This document shows positions 16,365 through 25,002 of a DNA stretch of 42,532 nt, piece by piece (position 1 is the first letter of the stretch; each line of letters begins with the position of its first letter). The DNA is from Acinetobacter sp. (GTDB lineage Bacteria > Pseudomonadota > Gammaproteobacteria > Pseudomonadales > Moraxellaceae): contig JAITLL010000079.1 in the NCBI GenBank assembly GCA_031277915.1, forward strand, positions 1-42,532, read 5' to 3'. The position numbers were made by a program, and so were the translations under genes. The notes beneath the pieces are model-generated. The model saw nothing but the letters and a program-made list of their open reading frames with translations, did not search any database and was not told the origin of the DNA.

Positions 16365-17531
16365 TTAGCGGAACCCATATTGCTTCGCCCGCCAAACGAC
16401 AATGAATGTAAAAGCTAACAATATTAAAATAACGAAAGGAAAAGTATGCACTCCAAAATCACTCAGCAAAAAGCCACCAATAACTCCTCCACCAGCAATC
16501 GCGATATTCCAAACCGTGACTAACATCGATTGAGCAATATCAGCCATATCATTTGTCGTTTTCGCCAAGGCCGTTTGAAACAATGTTGCAGCACCACCAA
16601 ATGCAACACCCCAAATTGCAATTGCCACATAAACAGGAACCGCGTGATTAGCCATGACCGCCAGCAAAAGGGCGGAAAAGCCAAATAATATTATGCTACT
16701 GAGCGTTAATAGGCGTGAATATTGGTCAATCAGCAGTCCTGTAATAAAGATGCTGAATAATGATAGACATCCGAATATCAGTAAAATAATGTCCGTATTT
16801 TTAGCTAAATCAGCAAGTGTTAAAAACGGAGTAATGTAGGTATATAGAAGATTATGGGCAAGCACAAAGCTTAGAACAGTAAATAATATGGGTCTGACAC
16901 CGGGTAAAATGAATACTTGTTTTAAAGATATACGTTTATTTGTAGCCTGCCCCGCAAAGTCAGGTAGTGTGAGACTCCCCCACACCACTAAAATAATCGC
17001 AAAAATACTCATAACACCAAAAGCCATTCGCCAACCGAACAGTTGTCCAAGGTAAGTCCCTGCTGGCACACCTAGAGACAAAGCCAATGGTGTTCCTAAC
17101 ATTGCTATTGCTATCGCACGCCCTTTTAAGTGTTCTGGCGCCATTCGCGTTGCATATCCAGCGAGCAACGCCCAAAGCAAACCTGCTGAAACACCTGCCA
17201 AAAATCGAGCAACCATTGTTAAAAGATAACTGGTAGATAACGTTGTAATTAAATTTGTGAGAGCAAAACCCACTAGAGCAATGAGTAACAGAGGTTTACG
17301 TCGAATACTTTGAGTCGCATTCGTTAATGGAATGGCTGTTAATAAAGACCCCATTGCATATATCGTGATTGTTTGTCCCGCTAAGGATTCAGAGATATTT
17401 AAACCCAAAGCTAATTGAGGTAATAGTCCCGCAGGTAAAGCTTCTGTCAAGATCGTAACAAACGCTCCCATAGCGAGGATGAGTAAGGAAACAATAGGCA
17501 GCAACCGATCATTTGAGTGTGAGCTGCTCAT
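16365..17531 (-). CDS. MFS exporter, DHA1 family (AraJ/YdhP-like)
   Basis: A 388-residue twelve-helix drug:H+ antiporter. Family marks are TEALPAGLLPQLA in helix 1, the antiporter-type motif GTPLALSLGVPAGTYLG in helix 5, and a GRAIAIAM loop after helix 4. It exports small molecules, sugars or drugs from the cytoplasm; the substrate is unknown. Its ATG overlaps the stop codon of the upstream serine hydrolase gene by four bases (ATGA), so the two are co-translated. The pair is probably regulated by the divergent LysR gene. It ends about 140 bp from the promoter of C4 leader copy 2. Confidence 0.88.
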   Translation of the reverse strand: MSSSHSNDRLLPIVSLLILAMGAFVTILTEALPAGLLPQLALGLNISESLAGQTITIYAMGSLLTAIPLTNATQSIRRKPLLLIALVGFALTNLITTLSTSYLLTMVARFLAGVSAGLLWALLAGYATRMAPEHLKGRAIAIAMLGTPLALSLGVPAGTYLGQLFGWRMAFGVMSIFAIILVVWGSLTLPDFAGQATNKRISLKQVFILPGVRPILFTVLSFVLAHNLLYTYITPFLTLADLAKNTDIILLIFGCLSLFSIFITGLLIDQYSRLLTLSSIILFGFSALLLAVMANHAVPVYVAIAIWGVAFGGAATLFQTALAKTTNDMADIAQSMLVTVWNIAIAGGGVIGGFLLSDFGVHTFPFVILILLAFTFIVVWRAKQYGFR

Positions 17532-18718
17532 TCGACAACTCCTATCGCTTTATAAACTGCATCGCGTAGGTCTGTAACAAACTTTCCAGACATGCCTTCA
17601 TAAAGCGTGTTTGTAAATGCAATCACAGTCAGATTATGTTTTTTATCAACAAACCATGAATGACCGTAAGCTCCTCCCCAACGCCATGTTCCCTCTGACT
17701 CTGGTGATAGTGCTTGCTGAGCGTTTCTGAGTACTGAAAATCCGAGACCAAAACCAAAGCCCGGCGCATTTGGTAACTCATAACCACCCGTTTGATCTCT
17801 TGTCATTTCATCAATTAATTCAGTGGGTAAAAATAATGAGTCTTCCTGACGAAGAGCTTCTAATAAGCTAAAAAAATCCTCAACGGTTCCAGCCATGCCC
17901 GCACCACCAGAGAAAAATGCTTGCGAATTAAAAATACGGCGAGGACTAAAATTAATTCCGACACATCCCTCAAATGGTGAAACCACCTCTTCTTCTAATA
18001 AAACATGCGGTTCAGGACTATCACTCACATAGGCAGTTGCTACATATTGGTTATCTGGTACAGCAAAACCAGTGTTGTTCATTTTCAATCGATCAGTGAC
18101 TAATTCTTTAACTGCTTGATCTAAAGGCTTGCCATACGCTTTTTCAATTAATGCACCTAATACATCGGTAGCCAAAGAATATCCCCATCCTTTCCCTGGT
18201 TCATAGAGTAAAGGTACGGTAGCGATTCGACGTAGGTTTTCTTCTAAACTAATATTGGATGAATCCATGCCATCAGATACATCTGCCTGTGAATATGCAC
18301 CACCGTTATCTGGTTCAAGAAACCGATAGCCCAAGCCTGCCGTATGACTAAGAAGTTGACGTAGAGTAATTGGAATAAATTTTCCATTTTCTAATTTAGG
18401 CTGGAAATATGGCAATTGGTGATGAATCGACTCATCTAAACCCAATTTATTTTGAGCAACTAAAACTAAAGCAGTCGTTGAAACAATGACCTTGCTCACT
18501 GACGCTAAGCGAAAGACAGTGTCCGTGGTCATGGATATTGATTGCTCTCGATCAGAAAGTCCTAATGCCTCACGGTGTATAACTTTCCCATGTTGAGCCA
18601 CAATAACCGCAGCACCTACTAACTGGTTATTGTCTATAGCTTTTTGAACAACATTTTGCACTAGGCTTAAAGAGGTCGATGGTACAGTAGTACTTGATTC
18701 AAACGCTTTAGAATTCAT
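17528..18718 (-). CDS. Serine hydrolase, beta-lactamase/EstB fold
   Basis: A 396-residue protein of the class C beta-lactamase/DD-peptidase/EstB family (PF00144). The nucleophile motif SVSK lies at residues 73-76 (S73, K76), a Y180-S-L motif replaces the classical YxN, and WGGAYGHSW near the C-terminus replaces KTG. There is no clear signal peptide, unlike AmpC, so it is more likely a cytoplasmic esterase than a resistance enzyme. It is co-translated with the MFS exporter, suggesting that one compound is both hydrolysed and exported. It is divergent from a LysR gene. Confidence 0.88.
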   Translation of the reverse strand: MNSKAFESSTTVPSTSLSLVQNVVQKAIDNNQLVGAAVIVAQHGKVIHREALGLSDREQSISMTTDTVFRLASVSKVIVSTTALVLVAQNKLGLDESIHHQLPYFQPKLENGKFIPITLRQLLSHTAGLGYRFLEPDNGGAYSQADVSDGMDSSNISLEENLRRIATVPLLYEPGKGWGYSLATDVLGALIEKAYGKPLDQAVKELVTDRLKMNNTGFAVPDNQYVATAYVSDSPEPHVLLEEEVVSPFEGCVGINFSPRRIFNSQAFFSGGAGMAGTVEDFFSLLEALRQEDSLFLPTELIDEMTRDQTGGYELPNAPGFGFGLGFSVLRNAQQALSPESEGTWRWGGAYGHSWFVDKKHNLTVIAFTNTLYEGMSGKFVTDLRDAVYKAIGVVE

Positions 18719-18791
18719 ATTAAAAACTTCTTTTCATATTCGAGATTTATATACTAGGAAGACTCCTATTAAAGAAAAAGTCGGTTATAGT

Positions 18792-18826
18792 TCCTTGTTA
18801 TACGGAAGTTTTGTTCCGTAATAAGG
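18792..18826. promoter_or_regulatory. Long imperfect inverted repeat between lysR and the serine hydrolase gene
   Basis: TCCTTGTTATACGGAA and TTCCGTAATAAGGA face each other over a six-base centre, with two single-base bulges. The right arm includes the AAGGAG ribosome site of the lysR gene (18823-18828). It may be the LysR operator of the divergent promoters, or an RNA hairpin hiding the lysR ribosome site. Confidence 0.5.
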
Positions 18827-18834
18827 AGAGAAGA

Positions 18835-19722
18835 ATGGATAGCCTGAATGGGTTTACCGTATTCGTTAAAATTGCTGAGACTGGAAGCATTGTGGCAGCG
18901 GGACGTTCATTAGGAATCTCAGCTTCTGCTGTTGGTAAAAGCTTGATTCGCCTTGAAGAAAAGATTGGTGTGCGACTTTTTCATCGTAATACACGCAGTA
19001 TTAATCTGACTGCTGAAGGAATATTATTTTTAGAGCGTAGTCGGCGCATACTGGCTGAAATTGAAGCCGCAGAGATGGAATTATCGCAAGCGATTAAATC
19101 TCCTAAAGGACGGTTACGTGTAAGTTTACCTTTGGTTAGTTCACTGGTATTACCTGTACTTGGTGACTTTATGCAGGAATATCCAGAAATAGAATTAGAT
19201 CTGGATTTTACAGACCGATTGGTCGACGTAATTGAAGAAGGATTTGATGCTGTTGTTCGTACAGGTATTCCCACAGATTCACGCTTAAAAGCCTTGAAAC
19301 TAGGGACTTTTAGACAATTACTGGTTGCCTCTCCAGCGTATTTAGCTCAACGTGGAACTCCGATAGTACCTGCTGATTTATTAGAACACTCTTGTTTACA
19401 TTATCGATTTTCTCATAGCGGCAAGCTTGAGAAATGGCCCTTAAAAACAACTGAAAACGAACCCGACTTGCAACTTCCAATATCGATGATTTGTAATAAT
19501 ATTGAGACACGAGTTTGTTTTGCACTCAAAGGTCGAGGAATTGCTTGCCTGCCTGACTTTTCGATCAAAGAATTATTAAATACTAATGAGTTAGTTCAAG
19601 TATTACCCGAGTTTATAGATAGAACAGGCGTATTTAATGTACTCTGGCCTGCAAGTAAACATCCCTCTCCGAAAGTTCGAGCATTTGTTAATTTCTTGTC
19701 TGAACGTATGTTTGAAAAATAA
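18835..19722 (+). CDS. LysR-family transcriptional regulator
   Basis: About 295 residues. The N-terminal helix-turn-helix (GSIVAAGRSLGISASAVGKSLIRLEEKIGVRLFHRNTRSINLT) and linker are followed by a periplasmic-binding-like effector domain. It resembles the DsdC/CrgA-type subgroup widely divergent from exporters. The ATG at 18835 is chosen because AAGGAG stands seven bases before it; an upstream TTG extension (18811) is unlikely. It probably regulates the divergent serine hydrolase-MFS pair; the effector is unknown. Confidence 0.9.
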   Translation: MDSLNGFTVFVKIAETGSIVAAGRSLGISASAVGKSLIRLEEKIGVRLFHRNTRSINLTAEGILFLERSRRILAEIEAAEMELSQAIKSPKGRLRVSLPLVSSLVLPVLGDFMQEYPEIELDLDFTDRLVDVIEEGFDAVVRTGIPTDSRLKALKLGTFRQLLVASPAYLAQRGTPIVPADLLEHSCLHYRFSHSGKLEKWPLKTTENEPDLQLPISMICNNIETRVCFALKGRGIACLPDFSIKELLNTNELVQVLPEFIDRTGVFNVLWPASKHPSPKVRAFVNFLSERMFEK

Positions 19723-19784
19723 AAAGCTCATCAAAATTTAGTTTATAAAATAGATATAAAAAGCTGAATCTAGTTATTTATAAT

Positions 19785-19819
19785 CAGTCTACTGAAGGAC
19801 CATATCCTTCAGTAGACTG
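19785..19819. terminator. Perfect 15-bp hairpin between convergent genes
   Basis: CAGTCTACTGAAGGA (19785-19799) and its exact complement (19805-19819) enclose a five-base loop. It stands between the ends of lysR and the PepSY gene. It has no clear T tract on either side, so a bidirectional intrinsic terminator is probable but not certain. Confidence 0.55.
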
Positions 19820-19851
19820 GTGAAAACCATCAAAAATAAAGATAGAAATAT

Positions 19852-21270
19852 TTAACCTGTAGAAAATCTAGTTAGACCCAAATATTGTGCGACTCTTGGA
19901 ATTTTACTAAAGCAAAACTTTTCGAGTAATAAAACAACAATTAAGGTTAAACCCAGTAACGGCAGTATTATGCCTATTATCACAATCAATACTTTAAATG
20001 ATAGGCTCAGGCGGTAAGGTAAACTTATAGGTGGAGCACCTAGCTCATGTTGTGGTTTGCGCTTTATCCACATGAGTAGTCCACTGATACTCACTAGAAT
20101 CAGAGCAATGACAGTAAACACTCCAATCATAAGATTCAGTAAACCAAACATTTGACCTTCATGGATCGCAACGCCATATCCAATCAAACGATCAAGCAAT
20201 AGTTTATTTGCAAATGTCTCATGTTTAATCACTTTTCCATGTTCATCAAAAATAAAGATTTCTCTTAAAGGCCTATTTTGAGTTTGTGATGAAATGCTCC
20301 AAGTCCCTGCCATTGCACCTGAAAGTTGAATTTGTATCGGCGGCTGTAGTTTGAAAATATCAACTTTTGAAATTAAGTCATCCAGCACATGTGCCTGTTC
20401 AGCATTCAATTGAGTAGATTGAGATACCATCATATGATGATGCTCAGATTGCATATGTTTAACAGCTTGGTCGAACTTTTGTTTTTGATGATGTGATTCT
20501 TCTTTGCTACTGGTCGTCCAATCTTGCTGAACTACAGTTGGAGCAGACCATTGCCGAATATTTTTTAGCATCCCGCCCCATGAAGCTGTCCACGGTAATC
20601 CTGAAATGAGTAGAAATATCGTAAAAAACGCTACCCAAAAACCAGTCACCGCATGAATATCTTTCAAAAAGGCACGACCTTTACGGTTTAAACGCGGATA
20701 GACCATACCTCCAAATGAAAGCTTTCCACCTTTGCCCAACCATAAATAAATACCTGTCACAATCATGATAATGGTCCAAGAGGCAGCAATTTCTACAACT
20801 CTAGAACCATTATCACCCAACATTAGCTCTCCATGTAAATGAAAAACCTGTCTGGTAAATTGATCATCTTGATTAATGATTTTCAAAATTTCTAAAGATT
20901 CAGGATGAACATAAACTTTATAAACTTCTGCATTTTTCGCGACTAAAACACGAGTTGCAGAATGCTCATTTGGCCCAAGTTCTACCGCAGAAAAAATAGA
21001 ATTTGGTATTGCTTTTAAAGCAGCATTCACCTGAACTGATGGCGACTTTGCTTGATGTACAACCAAATTGTTATATGGTCGATCAATCCACTCATCAATT
21101 TGAGGTTTAAAAAGATAAATTAAACCTGTAAGCGAAAGCCATAAAATAAAAGGTATACAAAATAAGCCGGCATAAAAATGCCATCGCCATACTGTTGTAT
21201 AACTTAACCCTTGTTTTGGGTTTTTCTGTGTAGGTATTTTCTGCTCTGTACTACGCTGTATCATCTGCAT
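19852..21270 (-). CDS. PepSY-domain inner-membrane protein (PiuB-like)
   Basis: A 472-residue PepSY-associated transmembrane protein. Its first membrane helix follows WRWHFYAGLFCIPFILWLSLTGLIYLF, the usual start of the family. PepSY-like periplasmic domains follow, with three further helices including DIHAVTGFWVAFFTIFLLISGLPW, and a histidine-rich patch (HMQSEHHHMM) near residue 280. Members accompany TonB receptors in iron-siderophore or metal uptake and may reduce or pass on the metal. It is the last gene of the operon DUF2946, TonB receptor, PepSY. The ATG at 21270 is followed by an extra cytoplasmic stretch of about 27 residues before the first helix. Confidence 0.87.
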   Translation of the reverse strand: MQMIQRSTEQKIPTQKNPKQGLSYTTVWRWHFYAGLFCIPFILWLSLTGLIYLFKPQIDEWIDRPYNNLVVHQAKSPSVQVNAALKAIPNSIFSAVELGPNEHSATRVLVAKNAEVYKVYVHPESLEILKIINQDDQFTRQVFHLHGELMLGDNGSRVVEIAASWTIIMIVTGIYLWLGKGGKLSFGGMVYPRLNRKGRAFLKDIHAVTGFWVAFFTIFLLISGLPWTASWGGMLKNIRQWSAPTVVQQDWTTSSKEESHHQKQKFDQAVKHMQSEHHHMMVSQSTQLNAEQAHVLDDLISKVDIFKLQPPIQIQLSGAMAGTWSISSQTQNRPLREIFIFDEHGKVIKHETFANKLLLDRLIGYGVAIHEGQMFGLLNLMIGVFTVIALILVSISGLLMWIKRKPQHELGAPPISLPYRLSLSFKVLIVIIGIILPLLGLTLIVVLLLEKFCFSKIPRVAQYLGLTRFSTG

Positions 21271-21352
21271 AGTGTGACCTCCATAGAAAAATACAACGAT
21301 TAGAACTAAAAGCTAAATCTCTGTATTTTTACTCATTCAACAAAATGCAAGA

Positions 21353-23542
21353 TTAAAAGGTGTATTTAGCGCCAACGGTTACTGCTAACGGCAATGCATA
21401 ACTTGGAACAGTACCTGAACCTGAGGTATTTACGCTGCCATCAGCCAGATAACTTAACCCTTGATCATAGTAAGATGTGTCACCAATATTTTGAGCAATC
21501 AGGTACAACTTTAACTTGTCATTGGCTTGATAATTGACACTAACATCTGCTGTCAGTGCGCCATCATTTTTCTGAGTATGTGCTGTATTGTTCCAGTAGT
21601 CAGGGAAATCTCTTAGTTGTAAAGCGATATTGAGTTTGTCTGTTGCTTGCCATGCAGCTCCAGCACTCACATTCCATAAAGGAATTTGACCAAGTTGTTG
21701 TCCAACTGGTGTAACAGAAGCTGGATTAGTGGTCGATACTAGTTCTGCTTTAGTTCTTGTATAACCAGCGTTTAAGCTAAGCCCGTCAAGTATCTGCCAG
21801 TTTGCAATAAGCTCAAAGCCCTGCATTTTTGCATCACCAGCATTAATGTACTGTTTCAAGGTTTGAGCAGATGTAACGCCTGTACCACAGTAGTTATTGG
21901 CCGCTGAACATCCTGTTTTTACAGTCGCATAGTCAATATAGTTATTTACTTTGTTATTAAAATAAGTGCCTGACAAACTAAAGTCTTGGTATTTGAAATC
22001 GAAACCAGCTTCAGCACCTTTGTTGGTTTGCGCCATTAAATCTGTATTTGGAATGGTATACCCCGTCCCACTCACAAAACTACGATACATTTGATTTAGC
22101 CCAGGCGCAGAAAAGTTTTTATACGCGGCAGCGCGTAAATCTAACATATCATTGACTTGATATTTTAAGCCTATACGTGGATTAAAATGATTTGATGACT
22201 GATCTGGCAATGCATTATTAATATCACTCCCACGATAATTTCCATAGGTTTTTGCATCACTTGCTTTCCAATAGTCTTGACGTAAACCTAAGGTAATATC
22301 TAAAGGAATAACAAATGGTCTATACACTCCCTGAGCAAATATTCCTGCAAATTGGTGATTTGCTTCCGCAGTAATATTCCCCTGATATCCTGAAGCATTA
22401 TAAATATTTAATGGATCTTTAACTCCAATTTGGCGGTAGTCCACACCAACTTTTAAGTCTGTTAAGTTTCTCCATGCCGTTTGTAAATACATCGATGTTC
22501 CAAAGCTATCGTATTCTGCTTTTTCTTTTTGGCTCACGAACGGCGTACCATTATTTGGTGTTGCTAAAGTATAACCATTGTTTGAAGCATTCTGAGTCTC
22601 CATTTCGGTATATTGATACCAACCCAGCATATTCAAGGAAGTGTCTTTGGTAATATCAGTCTTACCACCTAAAGATGCTCGATAGGTATTCCACTGGTTA
22701 TTTGCCAAAGCATATGTCGAATGGTCTTCACTGGTTTGGCTAGCTTGTAAAGTCAAAAAATATTGTGAGAAGTCTGTAGGCGTATAAGTTGTCTTAAAAT
22801 AAACATTATCTGTCTGCGACTGGGTTGTTGTCATTGCAGGATGTCTATATTGCTCTGGTATTTGTTGATAGCCATCCGATCGACTTCCGTCGTAACTTAG
22901 TCCGACTTCCCAGTGATCATCAATTTTATAGCCCGTGCTTATGCCATAACTTTGACTATCAAAACTGCTGGCACTCACACTTAACTCTGTTTTATTTTCA
23001 GGATGACGAGTAATAATATTGATTACCCCACCCATCGCCATATTTCCCCACAAACTCGTTGCGCCACCCCCTCGAATGACTTCAATTCTTTCAACTTGAT
23101 CTTTTGGAATTTGTGCCCAATTGATTGTACGAAAGTATGGATCATTGACTGGAATGCCATCGAGTAACACAAGCGTTAAGCCATTGGTTGAAGTGCCAAA
23201 ACCACGAATATTAAGCATTTGCCCTGTAGGATGAATTTGTGTTGATGGCCGTGCAGGCACAACAATTCCTGGAATTTTATTAATAATTTGATCAATACTT
23301 GTTTCTGGCGCATTTGAAATTTGTGTACGTGTCAATACCGTTGTACTGATGTCCATATCTTTTAGCGCAGTACCACGACTCGCCATAACGGAAATTGTTG
23401 GTAATTGATCAACAGACTTTGCTGTTTCATTTGTGATTGATGGAGTGGTCGCTTCAGCATGAGCTTGTTGTATACCTAGCGTGATCAAGCTCATCGCAAT
23501 AGTTAAAGCTTTAGGCAAATAATGTTGTTCAGCAATATTCAT
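21353..23542 (-). CDS. TonB-dependent outer-membrane receptor
   Basis: About 729 residues. A signal peptide (ending QAHA-EA) precedes a TonB box-like ISVMAS segment, a plug domain (IDQIINKIPGIVV ... RGGGATSLWGNMAMGGVINIITR) and a 22-strand barrel ending in ALPLAVTVGAKYTF with terminal phenylalanine. It imports a metal chelate or vitamin using TonB energy. The neighbours (PepSY and DUF2946 proteins) point to a metal; DUF2946 next to a receptor recalls the copper receptor OprC locus of Pseudomonas, but no CxxxM/HxM copper motif is evident, so iron-siderophore is equally possible. The ATG 23542 start is preferred over the upstream TTG. Confidence 0.9.
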   Translation of the reverse strand: MNIAEQHYLPKALTIAMSLITLGIQQAHAEATTPSITNETAKSVDQLPTISVMASRGTALKDMDISTTVLTRTQISNAPETSIDQIINKIPGIVVPARPSTQIHPTGQMLNIRGFGTSTNGLTLVLLDGIPVNDPYFRTINWAQIPKDQVERIEVIRGGGATSLWGNMAMGGVINIITRHPENKTELSVSASSFDSQSYGISTGYKIDDHWEVGLSYDGSRSDGYQQIPEQYRHPAMTTTQSQTDNVYFKTTYTPTDFSQYFLTLQASQTSEDHSTYALANNQWNTYRASLGGKTDITKDTSLNMLGWYQYTEMETQNASNNGYTLATPNNGTPFVSQKEKAEYDSFGTSMYLQTAWRNLTDLKVGVDYRQIGVKDPLNIYNASGYQGNITAEANHQFAGIFAQGVYRPFVIPLDITLGLRQDYWKASDAKTYGNYRGSDINNALPDQSSNHFNPRIGLKYQVNDMLDLRAAAYKNFSAPGLNQMYRSFVSGTGYTIPNTDLMAQTNKGAEAGFDFKYQDFSLSGTYFNNKVNNYIDYATVKTGCSAANNYCGTGVTSAQTLKQYINAGDAKMQGFELIANWQILDGLSLNAGYTRTKAELVSTTNPASVTPVGQQLGQIPLWNVSAGAAWQATDKLNIALQLRDFPDYWNNTAHTQKNDGALTADVSVNYQANDKLKLYLIAQNIGDTSYYDQGLSYLADGSVNTSGSGTVPSYALPLAVTVGAKYTF

Positions 23543-23605
23543 AAAATAACCCAATTCGGATCAGAATTTTTCAATACGATGACTCCATACCAAGCCTTAT
23601 TGAAT

Positions 23606-23618
23606 GTCGTTATACGAC
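23606..23618. promoter_or_regulatory. Inverted repeat upstream of the TonB receptor gene
   Basis: GTCGT-TAT-ACGAC is a perfect inverted repeat about 65 bp before the receptor start. It does not match a Fur or Zur box. It may be an operator, but no regulator is recognised. Confidence 0.3.
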
Positions 23619-23679
23619 TCAATAGACTCAAATAAGGAAAAATAATGAATTAGATCAATTTCATACAAGTTGTATAAAA

Positions 23680-24171
23680 TTAAATCGCGAACTGAATTTT
23701 TGGGGGAGCTCTATTCTGGAACAAATAGAAATAGAGTTTTTGATGTAACTTAAAGAAATATGCTGTTAGAGCAACTCGAACGGGTTCACAAAGCAAAATA
23801 CTCAGTAAAATGAGTAAACAACTCAGTAATACTGGACTAAATTGATGTCCAAGAAGTAAACAGAATTTACACGATAAGCTATTAGCATGCTGATCATGAG
23901 TAGAAGTATCAGAGGCTTTTATATGCTTGATAAGCTTTGAATGCTCTTCACTTTGTACATGTACTGTATGCTTCACTGGAGCCTGTGTATGATGCATTTC
24001 ATGTGCTTGATGACTAGAAATTGATGGCATTACACTTACACTGGCCAACTGCTCACAAATACCGAAATTTAGCTCAGGATGTTTTACAAGAATAGGCGTA
24101 ATAAAAACAGAAAGCTGCATTAGCCATGCAAAGATGGCTAAAAAAATACAAGCAGTCCGATGATTCAACAT
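23680..24171 (-). CDS. DUF2946-like membrane protein with His/Cys motifs
   Basis: About 163 residues. An N-terminal hydrophobic segment (AIFAWLMQLSVFITP) precedes a histidine/methionine-containing periplasmic stretch (SSHQAHEMHHTQAP) and the conserved CKFCLLLGH motif. A second hydrophobic segment follows, then the terminal block NRAPP. The layout Cys-x-x-Cys plus RAPP is shared with the divergent gene at 24394-24852, and fits the DUF2946 family found near copper-related TonB receptors. It probably binds a metal in the periplasm or passes it on; the function is not demonstrated. It is the first gene of the operon with the TonB receptor and PepSY protein. ATG 24171 is preferred over TTG 24177. 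Confidence 0.7.
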   Translation of the reverse strand: MLNHRTACIFLAIFAWLMQLSVFITPILVKHPELNFGICEQLASVSVMPSISSHQAHEMHHTQAPVKHTVHVQSEEHSKLIKHIKASDTSTHDQHANSLSCKFCLLLGHQFSPVLLSCLLILLSILLCEPVRVALTAYFFKLHQKLYFYLFQNRAPPKIQFAI

Positions 24172-24329
24172 ACGCAATGTACAAAAAATGAAACAAGCAG
24201 ATTATAAAGATTTTTTTAATTATTGTTAGATATATTTATCTATATTGATTCGATTACCAATTGAGGCTAATTAAACTTATAAAATAGGAAAAATCAAAGT
24301 TTTATAAAAAAAGCTATTTATGCCTTTAA

Positions 24330-24369
24330 GAAATCAGATTTTTTGTTATAGTGTTGCGCAACTGATTTC
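24330..24369 (+). promoter_or_regulatory. Promoter with inverted repeats before the second DUF2946 gene
   Basis: GAAATCAG (24330-24337) and CTGATTTC (24362-24369) enclose a TTATAGT -10-like box (24346-24352) and a perfect palindrome GTTGCGCAAC (24353-24362). The arrangement suggests a repressor site on the promoter for the rightward genes. Confidence 0.4.
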
Positions 24370-24393
24370 CATAAAGTGATTATTTGGGTGTCA

Positions 24394-24852
24394 ATGGTTT
24401 TAGGCAGATTGCTTGGTTTAGCAGCAATCTTGTTACAAATCGCTGTTTTCTTACAGCCATTACTACCAGAGAAATATCAAGTTTCTCCAGTATGTGAGAC
24501 TATTGCCCAAGCACTTCAACTCAATCACTCTCCAGAACAGCATTCTCACCATTCAATGCATCATGATGATTTATCTCATCATCAAATGCATGATATGTCC
24601 CCTTCTTCCGTCACCAAAGCTGAAGCGAAACAAAATACGACACATCATCATGATGCCGGTCATCAATGTCAGTACTGTGTTGTTTACAGTCATGTGTTGC
24701 CGTTGCCAGATCTAGATTTAAAGCAAATTCTAGTCAGAATTCAGGTTCGGTTTCTTGCTTTTCTAGAAAACTTTTTTCATGTTTTCTTTAAGCTTCAACA
24801 GCTCTTTCTTATTCCCCAAGGCCGCGCCCCACCTTTATTACTATCAGTCTAA
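24394..24852 (+). CDS. DUF2946-like membrane protein, histidine-rich
   Basis: About 152 residues. A signal/anchor segment (GRLLGLAAILLQIAVFLQPLLP) precedes a strongly histidine- and methionine-rich periplasmic region (HSHHSMHHDDLSHHQMHDM, then THHHDAGH) and CQYCVVYSH. A hydrophobic C-terminal part ends in GRAPP. It is a divergent paralogue of the gene at 23680-24171 with the same order of motifs. The histidine/methionine loop indicates Cu(I/II) or Zn binding. It lies just upstream of the cioAB genes and may be co-transcribed with them (146 bp gap). The ATG at 24394 is chosen over a GTG at 24376. Confidence 0.7.
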   Translation: MVLGRLLGLAAILLQIAVFLQPLLPEKYQVSPVCETIAQALQLNHSPEQHSHHSMHHDDLSHHQMHDMSPSSVTKAEAKQNTTHHHDAGHQCQYCVVYSHVLPLPDLDLKQILVRIQVRFLAFLENFFHVFFKLQQLFLIPQGRAPPLLLSV

Positions 24853-24909
24853 CTTGATACTCAAAACTTTATGTTTTGAAAAAATTATATTTTTCAAGAG
24901 ATTATAGTA

Positions 24910-25002
24910 ATGCTTTCTTTTCAAAATCATGCTCTTAACCGGGTAGAGACAACTACAACTGTCGTTTTAGCAAATCAAATAAAATTTGAGGTGCTCGTAT
25001 GA
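24910..25002 (+). CDS. Possible 30-codon leader ORF overlapping cioA
   Basis: A short frame (MLSFQNHALNRVETTTTVV..., ending FEVLV) ends with TGA overlapping the ATG of cioA in an ATGA. The cioA ribosome site GAGGTG lies within its last codons. This is the geometry of translational coupling. There is only a weak AAGAG before its own ATG. No homologue is recognised, so it may be a regulatory leader peptide or chance. Confidence 0.35.
   Translation: MLSFQNHALNRVETTTTVVLANQIKFEVLV

Noticed and set aside
17528-18718. Reading the serine hydrolase as an antibiotic-resistance beta-lactamase
   Set aside because: It has SxxK but lacks the YxN and KTG forms of AmpC and a clear signal peptide; an esterase-like role with the co-translated exporter is more likely.
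24494-24715. An open frame inside the histidine-rich DUF2946 gene
   Set aside because: It overlaps on the same strand in another frame and has no ribosome site. The DUF2946 frame has the signal segment, Cys-x-x-Cys and RAPP motifs.
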